A program made the translations under genes and the position numbers. A stretch of 10,123 bases of DNA from Clostridia bacterium (GTDB lineage: Bacteria > Bacillota > Clostridia > Oscillospirales > Acutalibacteraceae), in NCBI GenBank assembly GCA_900767015.1, contig CAAFXQ010000281.1:1-10123 (forward strand), given 5' to 3'. Of the stretch, positions 1 to 6,822 are shown one piece after another. The notes beneath the pieces were generated by a model. That model searched no databases, was not told where the DNA came from, and saw only the letters and a program-made list of their open reading frames with translations. Position 1 is the first letter of the stretch; every line of letters starts with the position of its first letter.

Positions 1-19
1 CACGACGCTCTTCCGATCT
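1..19 (+). other. Illumina adapter remnant at contig end
   Basis: The first 19 bases are identical to the 3' end of the Illumina TruSeq read-1 adapter, which ends in GCTCTTCCGATCT. Directly after it the reading frame of uppS begins to match the family. The codon just before Leu (TCT, positions 17-19) belongs to the adapter. This is a library artefact and not biology; the true genomic sequence starts at about position 20. Confidence 0.93.
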
Positions 20-160
20 CTTTCGAATTTCCTGATCTGGCAGGCAGCGTACGCCGAGTTTTACTATGATGATGTGCTCTGGCCGGACTTTACGCCCGCC
101 GACCTCGACCGGGCAATTGAGGCTTATAACCACAGAAACAGACGCTTCGGCGCCGTATAA
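20..160 (+). CDS. uppS: Undecaprenyl diphosphate synthase, C-terminal fragment (5' end missing)
   Basis: Only the last 46 residues are present. The frame reads LSNFLIWQAAYAEFYYDDVL, then WPDF, and ends in RNRRFGAV and a TAA stop at 158-160. The family's C-terminal signature is recognisable: the SNFLxWQxAYxE segment, the LWPDF segment that contributes to the dimer interface and substrate site, and the closing RRFGG-like tail. UppS is a cytosolic cis-prenyltransferase that extends farnesyl diphosphate with isopentenyl diphosphate to C55-PP, the lipid carrier for peptidoglycan and other wall polymers. The gene stops 21 nt before cdsA, the usual Firmicutes arrangement. The upstream part (about 200 residues) is missing because the contig ends in adapter sequence, not because the gene is broken. 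Confidence 0.9.
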   Translation, partial: LSNFLIWQAAYAEFYYDDVLWPDFTPADLDRAIEAYNHRNRRFGAV

Positions 161-181
161 TACCAAGAAAGGCAGGGACTT

Positions 182-1111
182 TTGTCCCCGGAAACCGTAA
201 TGGCTGAAATAAAAAAACAAGAAAAGAAAAAAGGCATACACTTCAAGGGGGAGAGAACCCGTTCAACGCTGATTGTCGTCGCAGGTCTCATCATTTTCCT
301 TGTGAACATTTTCGCCGACTTCACAATCGGCTACACGCTGATTTTAGCGGCAGTCTCCGCTATGGCTACATATGAACTTGTCAAGGCTGTCGGCAGTAAA
401 AGTAAGCTGCTTTTTGCCGTCTCCTGTGCGGCAAGTGTGCTGTTTGTGCTGACGGTCGGCTTAGAAATCCCGATTCCGCCCGCTTCGGTGATGTTAAGCT
501 TTTACGCCGTAATCCTCTTGGTGCTTGCGGTCATTTTCAATAAGGAAATCAAGTATACCGACTCCGTCATGGCGTTTTTCGCTTCGACCGCCGTACCGTA
601 CGCATTTTCGTGCTTTATCCGGCTGAACAACTTTTCCGACGTAAGACCCGGGTTTACCCGCTGGGAGGAATGCTTCCTTGTGGCGATGGTGTTTGCGTGT
701 TCGTGGCTGACCGACTCGTTTGCTTTCCTTGTCGGACGGAAAATCGGCAAGCATAAAATGACCCCTGTCATCAGCCCGAAAAAGAGCGTGGAGGGCGCCG
801 TGTTCGGTACGCTGATTACGTCGGTGCTGAACATTATTGTACTGCTTTGCTTTGAGCTGATTGCCCGTCAGTTCGGACATGAATACCTGTTTGTTGAGTC
901 GGGACTACGCTACCTTGTTCTTGTTCCGATTTCGTGGGCGCTGTCCATCGTTAGTATGTTCGGCGACCTTGCCGCGTCGGTGCTCAAGCGCAACGTCGGC
1001 ATCAAGGATTACAGCAATCTTCTTCCCGGTCACGGCGGCATTATGGATCGCTTCGACAGCACCCTGTTTGTTCTTCCCGTGCTGTACGGAATCCTTGATT
1101 TGCTGTTCTGA
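182..1111 (+). CDS. cdsA: Phosphatidate cytidylyltransferase (CDP-diglyceride synthase)
   Basis: Integral membrane enzyme that converts phosphatidic acid and CTP to CDP-diacylglycerol and pyrophosphate, the branch point to phosphatidylglycerol and related lipids. About eight or nine hydrophobic segments run from residue 26 to the C-terminus. The CdsA signature is seen at residues 266-292: S-V-L-K-R (266-270), K-D (275-276), P-G-H-G-G (282-286), D-R-F-D (289-292). The upstream conserved block W-L-T-D (175-178) and S-P-K-K-S-V-E-G (198-205) is also present. The start is uncertain: TTG at 182 lies 9 nt after AAAGG (168-172), while the first ATG, at 200, has a poorer binding site and gives 303 residues. 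Either way there is a charged Lys-rich N-terminal extension of some 20-25 residues before the first membrane segment, longer than in many CdsA proteins. It sits between uppS and dxr in the classical operon order. Confidence 0.95.
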   Translation: MSPETVMAEIKKQEKKKGIHFKGERTRSTLIVVAGLIIFLVNIFADFTIGYTLILAAVSAMATYELVKAVGSKSKLLFAVSCAASVLFVLTVGLEIPIPPASVMLSFYAVILLVLAVIFNKEIKYTDSVMAFFASTAVPYAFSCFIRLNNFSDVRPGFTRWEECFLVAMVFACSWLTDSFAFLVGRKIGKHKMTPVISPKKSVEGAVFGTLITSVLNIIVLLCFELIARQFGHEYLFVESGLRYLVLVPISWALSIVSMFGDLAASVLKRNVGIKDYSNLLPGHGGIMDRFDSTLFVLPVLYGILDLLF

Positions 1112-1120
1112 TAATCAGAT

Positions 1121-1128
1121 AAGAGGTG
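1121..1128 (+). promoter_or_regulatory. Ribosome binding site of dxr, deciding a TTG start
   Basis: AAGAGGTG lies 6 nt before TTG at 1135. An in-frame GTG at 1126 also exists, but it is part of the Shine-Dalgarno sequence itself and cannot sensibly be the start. The TTG is therefore preferred and gives a protein beginning MTEKLSILGSTGSIG, the usual Dxr N-terminus. Confidence 0.8.
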
Positions 1129-1134
1129 TTACAA

Positions 1135-2286
1135 TTGACCGAAAAGCTTTCGATTTTAGGCTCGACCGGCTCCATCGGCACGCAGTCGCTCGATGTTGCC
1201 GAAAAAATGGGATATAAAATCTGTGCGCTGACGGCGAACGAAAACGTCGATGAGCTCGAAAAACAGATACGAAAATATAAGCCTGAAAAAGCCGCTCTTG
1301 TAAACGAAAAAGCGGCAAAGGAATTAAAGGAAAGAGTCAAAGACACTGACACACGGGTGCTTTGCGGACTTTCGGGCGTGTGCGAATGTGCGGCACAAAC
1401 CGAGGCGGACACCGTTTTAAACAGCGTTGTCGGTATGGCGGGTCTTGAGCCGACCTTACACGCCATCAAGGCAAAGAAAAAAATCGCTCTCGCCAATAAA
1501 GAGACGCTTGTCGCCGGCGGAAGCCTCGTGACGAAAACCGCCGCCGAATACGGTGTTGACATTCTTCCCGTTGACAGTGAGCACAGCGCAATTTTTCAGT
1601 GCTTGCAGGGCATGAATAAAAAGGCGGAGCTTAAGTCAATCATATTAACGGCGTCGGGCGGTCCGTTCTTCGGAAAAACCGCCGACGACTTAAAGGACGT
1701 GACGGTCGAACAGGCGCTCCGGCACCCGAACTGGAGCATGGGAGCGAAAATCACCGTCGATTCGGCTTCGATGATGAATAAGGGTCTTGAACTGATTGAA
1801 GCGGTGTGGCTGTTCGGTGTATCGCCCGATATGGTCGATATCGTCGTCCACCGGGAAAGTGTTGTGCATTCGCTGATTGAGTATGTCGATAATTCGGTGA
1901 TTGCTCAGCTCGGCGTGCCCGACATGAGAATCCCGATTCAGTATGCGCTGACCTATCCGAACCGGTTTGAGTCGCCCGTAAAGAAGCTCAGCCTGTCGGA
2001 CTTCGGGACGCTCACGTTTTATAAGCCGGACTACGACACGTTCCGGTGCATCAATATCTGCCGCAAGGCGATTGAAAAGGGCGGTCTTTATCCCGCCGCC
2101 GCAAACTCGGCGAACGAGCAGGCAAACCTGCTTTTCCGTCAGGGTAAAATCGGCTTTCTTCAGATTGCCGACCTTGTCGGGGCGGCGGTCGAAAACTGCC
2201 GGTCAAAAGAGAATTACAGTCTTGACGATGTGCTGGAAGCCGACAAGGCGGCAAGAGCATTCGTCTTGAATGAATACAGTAGGTGA
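1135..2286 (+). CDS. dxr: 1-deoxy-D-xylulose 5-phosphate reductoisomerase
   Basis: Cytosolic NADPH-dependent enzyme that rearranges and reduces DXP to 2-C-methyl-D-erythritol 4-phosphate, the first committed step of the MEP isoprenoid pathway. It thus supplies precursors for the UppS reaction encoded upstream. With the TTG start the protein has 383 residues, close to the family norm of about 380-400. Visible features are the NADPH-binding G-S-T-G-S-I-G (9-15), the metal-ligand block D147-S148-E149, the substrate-loop segment H-P-N-W-S-M-G (197-203), and N215-K216 with E219, equivalent to the catalytic Asn/Lys/Glu set of the E. coli enzyme. All key residues are intact. The gene begins 23 nt after cdsA, and its stop (2284-2286) overlaps the ribosome binding site of rseP, suggesting translational coupling. 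The longer version starting at GTG 1126 is unlikely. Confidence 0.97.
   Translation: MTEKLSILGSTGSIGTQSLDVAEKMGYKICALTANENVDELEKQIRKYKPEKAALVNEKAAKELKERVKDTDTRVLCGLSGVCECAAQTEADTVLNSVVGMAGLEPTLHAIKAKKKIALANKETLVAGGSLVTKTAAEYGVDILPVDSEHSAIFQCLQGMNKKAELKSIILTASGGPFFGKTADDLKDVTVEQALRHPNWSMGAKITVDSASMMNKGLELIEAVWLFGVSPDMVDIVVHRESVVHSLIEYVDNSVIAQLGVPDMRIPIQYALTYPNRFESPVKKLSLSDFGTLTFYKPDYDTFRCINICRKAIEKGGLYPAAANSANEQANLLFRQGKIGFLQIADLVGAAVENCRSKENYSLDDVLEADKAARAFVLNEYSR
2278..2285 (+). promoter_or_regulatory. Ribosome binding site of rseP inside the end of dxr
   Basis: AGTAGGTG overlaps the last codons and stop of dxr and lies 6 nt before TTG at 2292. The GTG at 2283 is part of this site, so the TTG is the more credible start, the same arrangement as at dxr. 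The overlap suggests that ribosomes finishing dxr reinitiate on rseP. Confidence 0.75.
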
Positions 2287-2291
2287 TACAG

Positions 2292-3599
2292 TTGCAGACT
2301 TTACTTTCCATTTTCGGGTCGGGCGGCACAAAGGTGCTGTCGATTCTGATTGCGATTTTGTTTTTCGGACTGATTATTTTTATTCATGAGCTCGGTCACT
2401 TCCTTTTCGCAAAAGCTTTTAAAGTCAAGGTCAACGAGTTTGCGCTCGGTATGGGACCGACGATTTTTAAAAAACAAGGCAAGGAAACCGTGTATGCGCT
2501 TCGTCTTTTCCCGATCGGCGGCTTTGTCAGCATGGAGGGTGAGGACGAAAACAGCGAGGACGAGGGCGCCTTTTGCAATAAGGCGGTCTGGAAGCGAATA
2601 ATTATCACCGCCGCCGGTGCCGTGTTCAATATCATTCTCGGTATCATCATCTGCGGCTTTATTCTCGGCACCTCCGAGGAAATCGGCACGACGCAGATTT
2701 CGGGCTTTTATCAGGGTGCGGTCAGTAACAGCGAAAACGGCTTGCAGCTTGACGACCGTATTCTTGAAATTGACGGCAAGCACGTTTACTGCGACTACGA
2801 TATTTCATTCCTGATGCAAAGAAACGGCAGCGGAAAATACAACTTTGTCGTCAGCCGTAACGGTGAAAAGGTAGAGCTTCCCGAGGTCGAGTTTTTAAGA
2901 AGAACGGGCGGAAACTTTGCGTTTGACGAAAGCAACGTCATTTCCTCATTAAGTGCAAAGATAAAAAAAGCCGGTCTTGAGGACGGCGATAAGATTATCA
3001 AGGTCAACGGTGTCTCCGTAAACACCAACGCCGAGCTTTCCGAAGAAATCGGAAAAGACACCGACTATACCGTCGATTTTACGGTAATCCGCAATCAGGG
3101 CGAGGTCGAAGTGAAAAACGTCACCATGGCGACCGTCACCGTGTTTGACTTCACGGTTTATCCGGGCGTCAAGGGCTTTGCGTCCGTGGTCGGCGGCGCA
3201 TTCAAGTATGCGATTTCGATGTCGAGAATGGTTTACCTGAGCCTGTTTGACCTGATTACGGGCAAATACGGACTCAACGAGCTTGCAGGCCCCGTCGGTA
3301 CGGTTTCGGTTATCGCCGATATCGCCGAATCGAGCGCACAAAGCGCCGACTGGTCACAGCTGTTTACGATTATGGCACTGATTACAATCAACATCGGGCT
3401 GTTCAATCTCCTGCCCGTTCCGGCTCTTGACGGCGGCAGACTGTTCTTTATGCTCATTGAAATCATTTTCAGAAAACCCGTACCGCAAAAGTACGAGGGC
3501 TGGATTCACGCCGCAGGACTTGTGATTCTTTTAGGTTTCATGCTGATTATTTCGGCAAGTGATATCTGGAAGCTGATTTCCGGACGGGGCTTCTACTGA
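2292..3599 (+). CDS. rseP: RseP/RasP-type site-2 intramembrane zinc metalloprotease
   Basis: Polytopic M50-family protease that cleaves membrane-spanning substrates such as anti-sigma factors, cell-division proteins and remnant signal peptides within the bilayer. The 435-residue protein starts at TTG. The zinc-binding H-E-L-G-H (residues 32-36) lies in the first membrane helix, and the third ligand region N-L-L-P-V-P-A-L-D-G-G (372-382) in the penultimate hydrophobic block, the standard S2P architecture. A further helix at about residues 100-120 precedes two consecutive PDZ-like stretches: one around 'DRILEIDGKHV' (residues about 150-205) and one around 'AGLEDGDKIIKVNG' (about 220-275). A tandem PDZ pair is like E. 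coli RseP, whereas B. subtilis RasP is usually drawn with one. The gene begins 5 nt after the dxr stop, and the order dxr-rseP is conserved in many bacteria. Its natural substrate cannot be read from this window. Confidence 0.95.
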   Translation: MQTLLSIFGSGGTKVLSILIAILFFGLIIFIHELGHFLFAKAFKVKVNEFALGMGPTIFKKQGKETVYALRLFPIGGFVSMEGEDENSEDEGAFCNKAVWKRIIITAAGAVFNIILGIIICGFILGTSEEIGTTQISGFYQGAVSNSENGLQLDDRILEIDGKHVYCDYDISFLMQRNGSGKYNFVVSRNGEKVELPEVEFLRRTGGNFAFDESNVISSLSAKIKKAGLEDGDKIIKVNGVSVNTNAELSEEIGKDTDYTVDFTVIRNQGEVEVKNVTMATVTVFDFTVYPGVKGFASVVGGAFKYAISMSRMVYLSLFDLITGKYGLNELAGPVGTVSVIADIAESSAQSADWSQLFTIMALITINIGLFNLLPVPALDGGRLFFMLIEIIFRKPVPQKYEGWIHAAGLVILLGFMLIISASDIWKLISGRGFY

Positions 3600-3626
3600 T
3601 GAATTTTTAGGAAAGGCGGCGAAAAA

Positions 3627-4463
3627 ATGCCGGGTAAGCTTTTTGTTGTCGGAACACCGATAGGCAATTTAGGCGACATTTCACCGAGGGCGCTTGAAAC
3701 CTTGGAAAGCAGTGACTTTATCGCCGCCGAGGACACGAGGGTGACGCTAAAGCTTTTAAATCACTTCGGTATCAAAAAGCCGATGATCAGCTACTTTGAG
3801 CATAACCGCCGTGAAAAAGGCGAGGTTATTTTAGAACGGATTCTTTCGGGCGAAACCTGTGCGCTTGTGACGGACGCCGGGATGCCCGCCGTTTCCGACC
3901 CGGGCGAGGACTTGGTCAGGCTTTGCCATGAAAACGGGGTGGCCGTCAATGTCGTTCCCGGCCCGTCGGCGTTTGTTGCGGCGGCGGCTTTGTCGGGTAT
4001 GAACGTCGGCCGGTTCACGTTCGAGGGCTTTCTCAGCGTCAACAAGCCCGGACGGCGAGAGCACTTGCAGTCGATACGGCACGAAAAGCGTACGATGATT
4101 TTTTACGAAGCGCCGCATAAGCTTTCGGCGACGCTGTGCGATTTGTACGATTGCTTGGGCGACCGGGAAATCGCCATTGTCCGTGAGATTACGAAAATCC
4201 ACGAGCAGGTTATCCGAACCACGCTCAAAGAAGCGAGCGAACGGTTCAAGGAAGAACCGCTCAAGGGTGAAATCGTGTTGGTTATCGCAGGCGAAAGCGA
4301 GGACGCAGAAGAGGAATACACCCTTTCTCAGGCGGTTGAACTCGCCGGACAATACATAAAAGACGGAATGAGTCCGAGTCTTGCCGCAAAGCAGGCGGCA
4401 AAGCAGACAGGGCTGAAAAAGGGCGACATCTATAAGTCGCTTTTAGAGGGAGAGGAACAATGA
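3627..4463 (+). CDS. rsmI: 16S rRNA (cytidine1402-2'-O)-methyltransferase RsmI
   Basis: SAM-dependent tetrapyrrole-methylase-fold enzyme that 2'-O-methylates C1402 of 16S rRNA in the ribosomal P-site region. The 278-residue length is typical. Family motifs are all visible: G-T-P-I-G-N-L-G-D-I (9-18), A-A-E-D-T-R (33-38), S-Y-F-E-H-N (55-60), the SAM-binding V-T-D-A-G-M-P-A-V-S-D-P-G (81-93), and P-G-P-S-A (111-115). The C-terminus carries the helical tail, with the segment 'MSPSLAAKQAAKQTGLKK', which the family uses as a small nucleic-acid-binding module. The ATG start has AGGAAAGG (3609-3616) 10 nt upstream. It lies 27 nt behind rseP, where many Firmicutes have ispG or proS, and overlaps the next gene by ATGA (4460-4463), so the two are translationally coupled. 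Confidence 0.95.
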   Translation: MPGKLFVVGTPIGNLGDISPRALETLESSDFIAAEDTRVTLKLLNHFGIKKPMISYFEHNRREKGEVILERILSGETCALVTDAGMPAVSDPGEDLVRLCHENGVAVNVVPGPSAFVAAAALSGMNVGRFTFEGFLSVNKPGRREHLQSIRHEKRTMIFYEAPHKLSATLCDLYDCLGDREIAIVREITKIHEQVIRTTLKEASERFKEEPLKGEIVLVIAGESEDAEEEYTLSQAVELAGQYIKDGMSPSLAAKQAAKQTGLKKGDIYKSLLEGEEQ

Positions 4464-5074
4464 ACGCAGTTTCACAATGGTTTTCCGAGTATTGGATGTA
4501 TGTTTTGGGTCTTGTGGCGGCGGTTGCCGTACTTATTGTTGTTTCAAGAATGGCTGCCAGATCTTATAAGGCGTATTACAAACGATACCGGGCCGAGGAA
4601 GAACAGATTACAAGACTGATTGGCTTAAAAGAAAAATACGGCAATCTCACCGCCGAAGCAATCGAAAGCGGCGACGAAAACGAGCTTTTGGAGGGCGTCG
4701 CCCTGTCGTATCAGCTGAAATTGCAAAAATGTGACGACATGACGGCTGAATTCAATAAACTGGGGGACGAAAAGAAAAACGTCTACGCACTCGACGTTTT
4801 TGTCAGCGACGGGAACGTCAAAACGTTTTTCAGCGAAAACGGAAAAGAACTGACCGGAATTATCGTACCGGCTTTCAAAATGATCGGACTTGAAGAAACT
4901 GCCGGGCAAATCGAAACGCTTCGGCTGATGTATGACGAAAAAGACGAAACGGTGAATTATAATCCGGAATTGATTGACCGTATCCAGCAGGATATTATTG
5001 ATAACGGAATTTTAACTACGATTAAATTGAATGGTGCAAAGTATATCAAAGAGAATCCGGAATTGTTTTTATAA
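4460..5074 (+). CDS. Membrane-anchored protein of unknown function, possible DUF4375 (DMP19-like) domain
   Basis: A 204-residue protein. Residues 12-28 form one hydrophobic helix, followed by a basic stretch (R30 to R44, rich in Arg, Lys and Tyr), so the bulk should lie in the cytosol. A charged, probably coiled helix (44-78) leads to a soluble region from about residue 80. The segment around 108-160, with 'YALDVFVSDGNVKTFFSENG' followed by an 'A-F-K-M-I-G-L-E' stretch, resembles the DUF4375/DMP19 pattern (a helix, an NGG-like turn, a QFF-like aromatic pair, then 'AL..IGA'). This is a pattern-level resemblance only; the family's NGG is here D-G-N, and no search was possible. The start is the ATG overlapping the rsmI stop. 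No function is proposed; the tight coupling suggests a conserved companion of rsmI in related genomes at most. Confidence 0.8.
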   Translation: MNAVSQWFSEYWMYVLGLVAAVAVLIVVSRMAARSYKAYYKRYRAEEEQITRLIGLKEKYGNLTAEAIESGDENELLEGVALSYQLKLQKCDDMTAEFNKLGDEKKNVYALDVFVSDGNVKTFFSENGKELTGIIVPAFKMIGLEETAGQIETLRLMYDEKDETVNYNPELIDRIQQDIIDNGILTTIKLNGAKYIKENPELFL

Positions 5075-5086
5075 TTCCTGCTTTTT
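5059..5086 (+). terminator. Weak candidate terminator after the rsmI unit
   Basis: GGAATT (5059-5064) can pair with AATTCC (5073-5078) around an 8-base loop, followed by CTTTTT. The stem is only 6 bp, AT-rich and overlaps the stop codon of the upstream gene. It could act as an inefficient terminator before the promoter at 5110, but chance pairing is just as plausible. Confidence 0.3.
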
Positions 5087-5109
5087 ATTTGTTGTTCACG
5101 GTTATTTCA

Positions 5110-5138
5110 TTGACTTTGCAGTTTTTGGAGTATATAAT
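5110..5138 (+). promoter_or_regulatory. Sigma-A-type promoter of the lipoprotein gene
   Basis: TTGACT (5110-5115) and a perfect TATAAT (5133-5138) are separated by exactly 17 bases, nearly the vegetative consensus. It lies 30 nt before the ATG of the lipoprotein gene and 35 nt behind the previous stop. Transcription would start near 5145, leaving a leader of about 25 nt that carries little beyond the ribosome binding site GGGAGGTG (5156-5163). The lipoprotein is thus probably expressed constitutively and apart from the upstream operon. Confidence 0.85.
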
Positions 5139-5168
5139 ATACATACTTTTCATTCGGGAGGTGCGAAT

Positions 5169-5990
5169 ATGAATAAAAGAGTTGTTCTTGCGGCGGCCGG
5201 TATTCTTTTGGTTGCTTCTCTCGCTTCATGCGGAAGAAACAGCGGCGATGCAACGACCGTGCCGGCTTTGACAGGCGCAACGCAAAGCACCTTGGGAAAC
5301 GGACAGCAGCTCGATTCGTCTGCTGCGCTTGCTGCAACGACAGCGGGTAACGCTTCTCCTACCTATATTCTTACGACGCAGCAGGGACAGACCATGGCGA
5401 CCGTGCCGCTGACTGCTTTTTCTCTTGATACAACGACGCCGACGTCAACGATATCGATTCCGAACGTGAACGATATTACAAATCCGAGCATGGATAACCC
5501 GAATGTTCTGACTTCCGTGATGCCGTCCGTACCGACGCTTCCCTCAACATCGCAGAACTCTTCTTCGAATCCAAATGACCCCGGTGCGGTTACCACCAAA
5601 AAACAGACAACAGCCGAGCCTACGACGGCCGAGCCGACAACGGCGGCAAAGAAGGTCAGAAAATCGATTGATATGATAAGCTGCGGGACCGACCCGAATA
5701 ACGGAAATTTAATTATTACTTTTGACCCCTCCGGCTGGGAGGGCGGCGTCAGCAACACTTCCCGTTATATCACTGTGAATATCGACGGAAAAGAGCGTCC
5801 GGTTAAAGTCAGTGTCAACGGAAAGCCCGATGCAGACGGCTATGCAACCATCAAGGTATATTCGAGCGAGTATGAACCCGCCGACGGTTCCGTTATTTCC
5901 GTTGTGCTTCCCGATGGTCTTGTGACTTCAAAAAACGGAACACAGGAAAGCACATCTTTCAGTACACATGTTGAGTATAAAACTCCCTGA
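5169..5990 (+). CDS. Secreted lipoprotein with Thr/Ser-rich linker and C-terminal beta-rich domain, unknown function
   Basis: The 273-residue product starts with a type II signal peptide: basic M-N-K-R, a hydrophobic core (residues 5-19) and the lipobox L-A-S-C with the lipidated Cys at 21. It should therefore be anchored to the outer face of the membrane. Residues about 22-160 are of low complexity, dominated by Thr, Ser, Pro, Asn and Ala, including two TTAEP repeats at 147-156; this looks like an extended wall-spanning linker. From about residue 164 a compact domain begins with alternating hydrophobic residues ('NLIITFDPSGW', 'YITVNIDGKERPVKV', 'GSVISVVLPDG'), suggestive of an Ig-like beta sandwich. 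No enzyme motif is visible. The ATG at 5169 is chosen over upstream in-frame codons because it has the SD GGGAGGTG 5 nt before it and creates the signal peptide. It has its own promoter and terminator, hence is monocistronic. Binding or envelope-associated roles are possible but unproven. Confidence 0.88.
   Translation: MNKRVVLAAAGILLVASLASCGRNSGDATTVPALTGATQSTLGNGQQLDSSAALAATTAGNASPTYILTTQQGQTMATVPLTAFSLDTTTPTSTISIPNVNDITNPSMDNPNVLTSVMPSVPTLPSTSQNSSSNPNDPGAVTTKKQTTAEPTTAEPTTAAKKVRKSIDMISCGTDPNNGNLIITFDPSGWEGGVSNTSRYITVNIDGKERPVKVSVNGKPDADGYATIKVYSSEYEPADGSVISVVLPDGLVTSKNGTQESTSFSTHVEYKTP
5607..5645 (+). repeat. 15-bp tandem repeat encoding TTAEP units
   Basis: Two in-frame copies (5607-5621 and 5622-5636) encode Thr-Thr-Ala-Glu-Pro, followed by a partial third copy (TTA). 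Copies differ at several third-codon positions. The repeat lies at the end of the lipoprotein linker; its number may vary between strains by slippage or recombination, changing linker length without a frameshift. Confidence 0.7.
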
Positions 5991-6010
5991 CCGAAAAATC
6001 CTCAGAATTC

Positions 6011-6034
6011 AGCGGCTTTTATGCCGCTTTTTTT
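6011..6034 (+). terminator. Rho-independent terminator of the lipoprotein gene
   Basis: AGCGGC (6011-6016) pairs perfectly with GCCGCT (6023-6028) around the loop TTTTAT, followed by six more T. It lies 20 nt after the lipoprotein stop codon and is the expected size and composition for intrinsic termination. Confidence 0.88.
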
Positions 6035-6061
6035 GTTATTGCCGGAAGAAATCGGCATAAT
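6033..6061 (+). promoter_or_regulatory. Possible promoter of the membrane protein-vanZ unit
   Basis: TTGTTA (6033-6038) and CATAAT (6056-6061) are separated by 17 bases. The -35 overlaps the T-tract of the preceding terminator. The match to consensus is moderate, but the position, about 20 nt before the start codon of the next gene, fits; the ribosome binding site AAGAGGTG follows at 6067-6074. Confidence 0.45.
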
Positions 6062-6081
6062 AAAACAAGAGGTGATGTGCT

Positions 6082-6819
6082 TTGAAAAATGAAAGCCGGC
6101 GCAAACGTCGGTTCGGAAATTTTCAGCCTTATCTTGTTTTGACGATTCGTTCGGCCATAGAAGCAGCCGTGTTTTTCGCTTTGTTCTTCGGTCTGAAAAC
6201 GCTTACCGTGTCTTTCGGTTTGCCGATTCTTTATGTTGCTGTGCCTGCGGCGGTTCTGATTCTTTCCGCCGCTATAGTACCGCTTCGTTTCGGTATGGTT
6301 CTTTTCTTCTTGAACCGTGAGCGAAACACGGACAGTCAAATCAGAGATCTTTTTGCCTTTTTTTCGCCCGGTTTGTTTCTTCCGGCGATAAAAAACGGCT
6401 TGGTACTCTTTTTGTTTTCTCTTCTTTGTTTTCTGACTTTTTTTCTGCCTTGTGTTTCCATGTTCGCTTTGATGTGCTATACTATTTTTAATCAGTCACC
6501 GCTGTTTTTGTCCGGTGTCTGCTTTGCGGCGTTTGTACTGCTTCTTCTCAGCGGTACCGCCGCATGGCTTACAATCAAAAAGCTGACCTTTCTTTCCCGC
6601 TATCTTTTTGTTGCGTCACCCCGAAAAAAAGGGGTTGACAGCCTTCTTGAAAGTGCACGGCTTTTAAACGGACGGACGTTTTCGGTCACAGCGGTGAAAA
6701 CGAAGAACTTTTTCAGCCGTCTGTTTTGTGTTTTCGTATTTCCCGCCGGCTTACTCATCAGGCGCTGTATCGAGAGAAAAACCCGCCTTGCCAATGAACT
6801 GTTAAAGGAGAGAGAATAG
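6082..6819 (+). CDS. Polytopic membrane protein of unknown function
   Basis: A 245-residue protein with a basic N-terminus (K-N-E-S-R-R-K-R-R) and four clear hydrophobic stretches at about residues 18-42, 47-76, 103-132 and 138-162, plus a shorter one near 212-226. The C-terminal third, with 'SLLESARLLNGRTF' followed by an aromatic-rich hydrophobic segment, is faintly reminiscent of DUF975-type helical membrane proteins, where a Ser-x-x-Leu-Met-x-Gly element precedes a membrane helix; this is a guess from pattern only. The start is TTG at 6082, 7 nt after the strong site AAGAGGTG; no in-frame ATG exists near it. It ends 3 nt before the vanZ-like gene, so both form one unit. No catalytic motif is visible, so no function is assigned. 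Confidence 0.85.
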   Translation: MKNESRRKRRFGNFQPYLVLTIRSAIEAAVFFALFFGLKTLTVSFGLPILYVAVPAAVLILSAAIVPLRFGMVLFFLNRERNTDSQIRDLFAFFSPGLFLPAIKNGLVLFLFSLLCFLTFFLPCVSMFALMCYTIFNQSPLFLSGVCFAAFVLLLLSGTAAWLTIKKLTFLSRYLFVASPRKKGVDSLLESARLLNGRTFSVTAVKTKNFFSRLFCVFVFPAGLLIRRCIERKTRLANELLKERE

Positions 6820-6822
6820 ATT

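Noticed and set aside
494..880. 128-residue minus-strand ORF opposite cdsA
   Set aside because: It lies wholly opposite a gene with intact family motifs, has Arg/His/Lys-rich composition typical of antisense reading, and shows no recognisable domain or ribosome binding site.
1041..1562. 173-residue minus-strand ORF across the cdsA-dxr junction
   Set aside because: It is opposite conserved coding sequence of both genes and Ser/Ala/Phe-rich, as expected for the reverse of Glu/Lys/Ala codons; no motif.
3831..4352. 173-residue minus-strand ORF opposite rsmI
   Set aside because: Shadow of rsmI; Arg/Phe-rich composition, no family resemblance, no promoter.
5607..5645. Tandem repeat as a CRISPR or mobile-element repeat
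   Set aside because: It is short, in frame, without spacers, and encodes a linker repeat in a lipoprotein.
5363..5758. 131-residue minus-strand ORF opposite the lipoprotein linker, Val/Gly-rich and seemingly hydrophobic
   Set aside because: Its Val/Gly repeats are the reverse reading of Thr/Ser/Pro codons in the low-complexity linker; the + strand has promoter, ribosome binding site, signal peptide and terminator.
6075..6092. Five-codon ORF (MCFEK) overlapping the start of the membrane protein gene, as a possible leader peptide
   Set aside because: Its ATG is only 2 nt from the ribosome binding site, too close for initiation, and no attenuator structure is seen.
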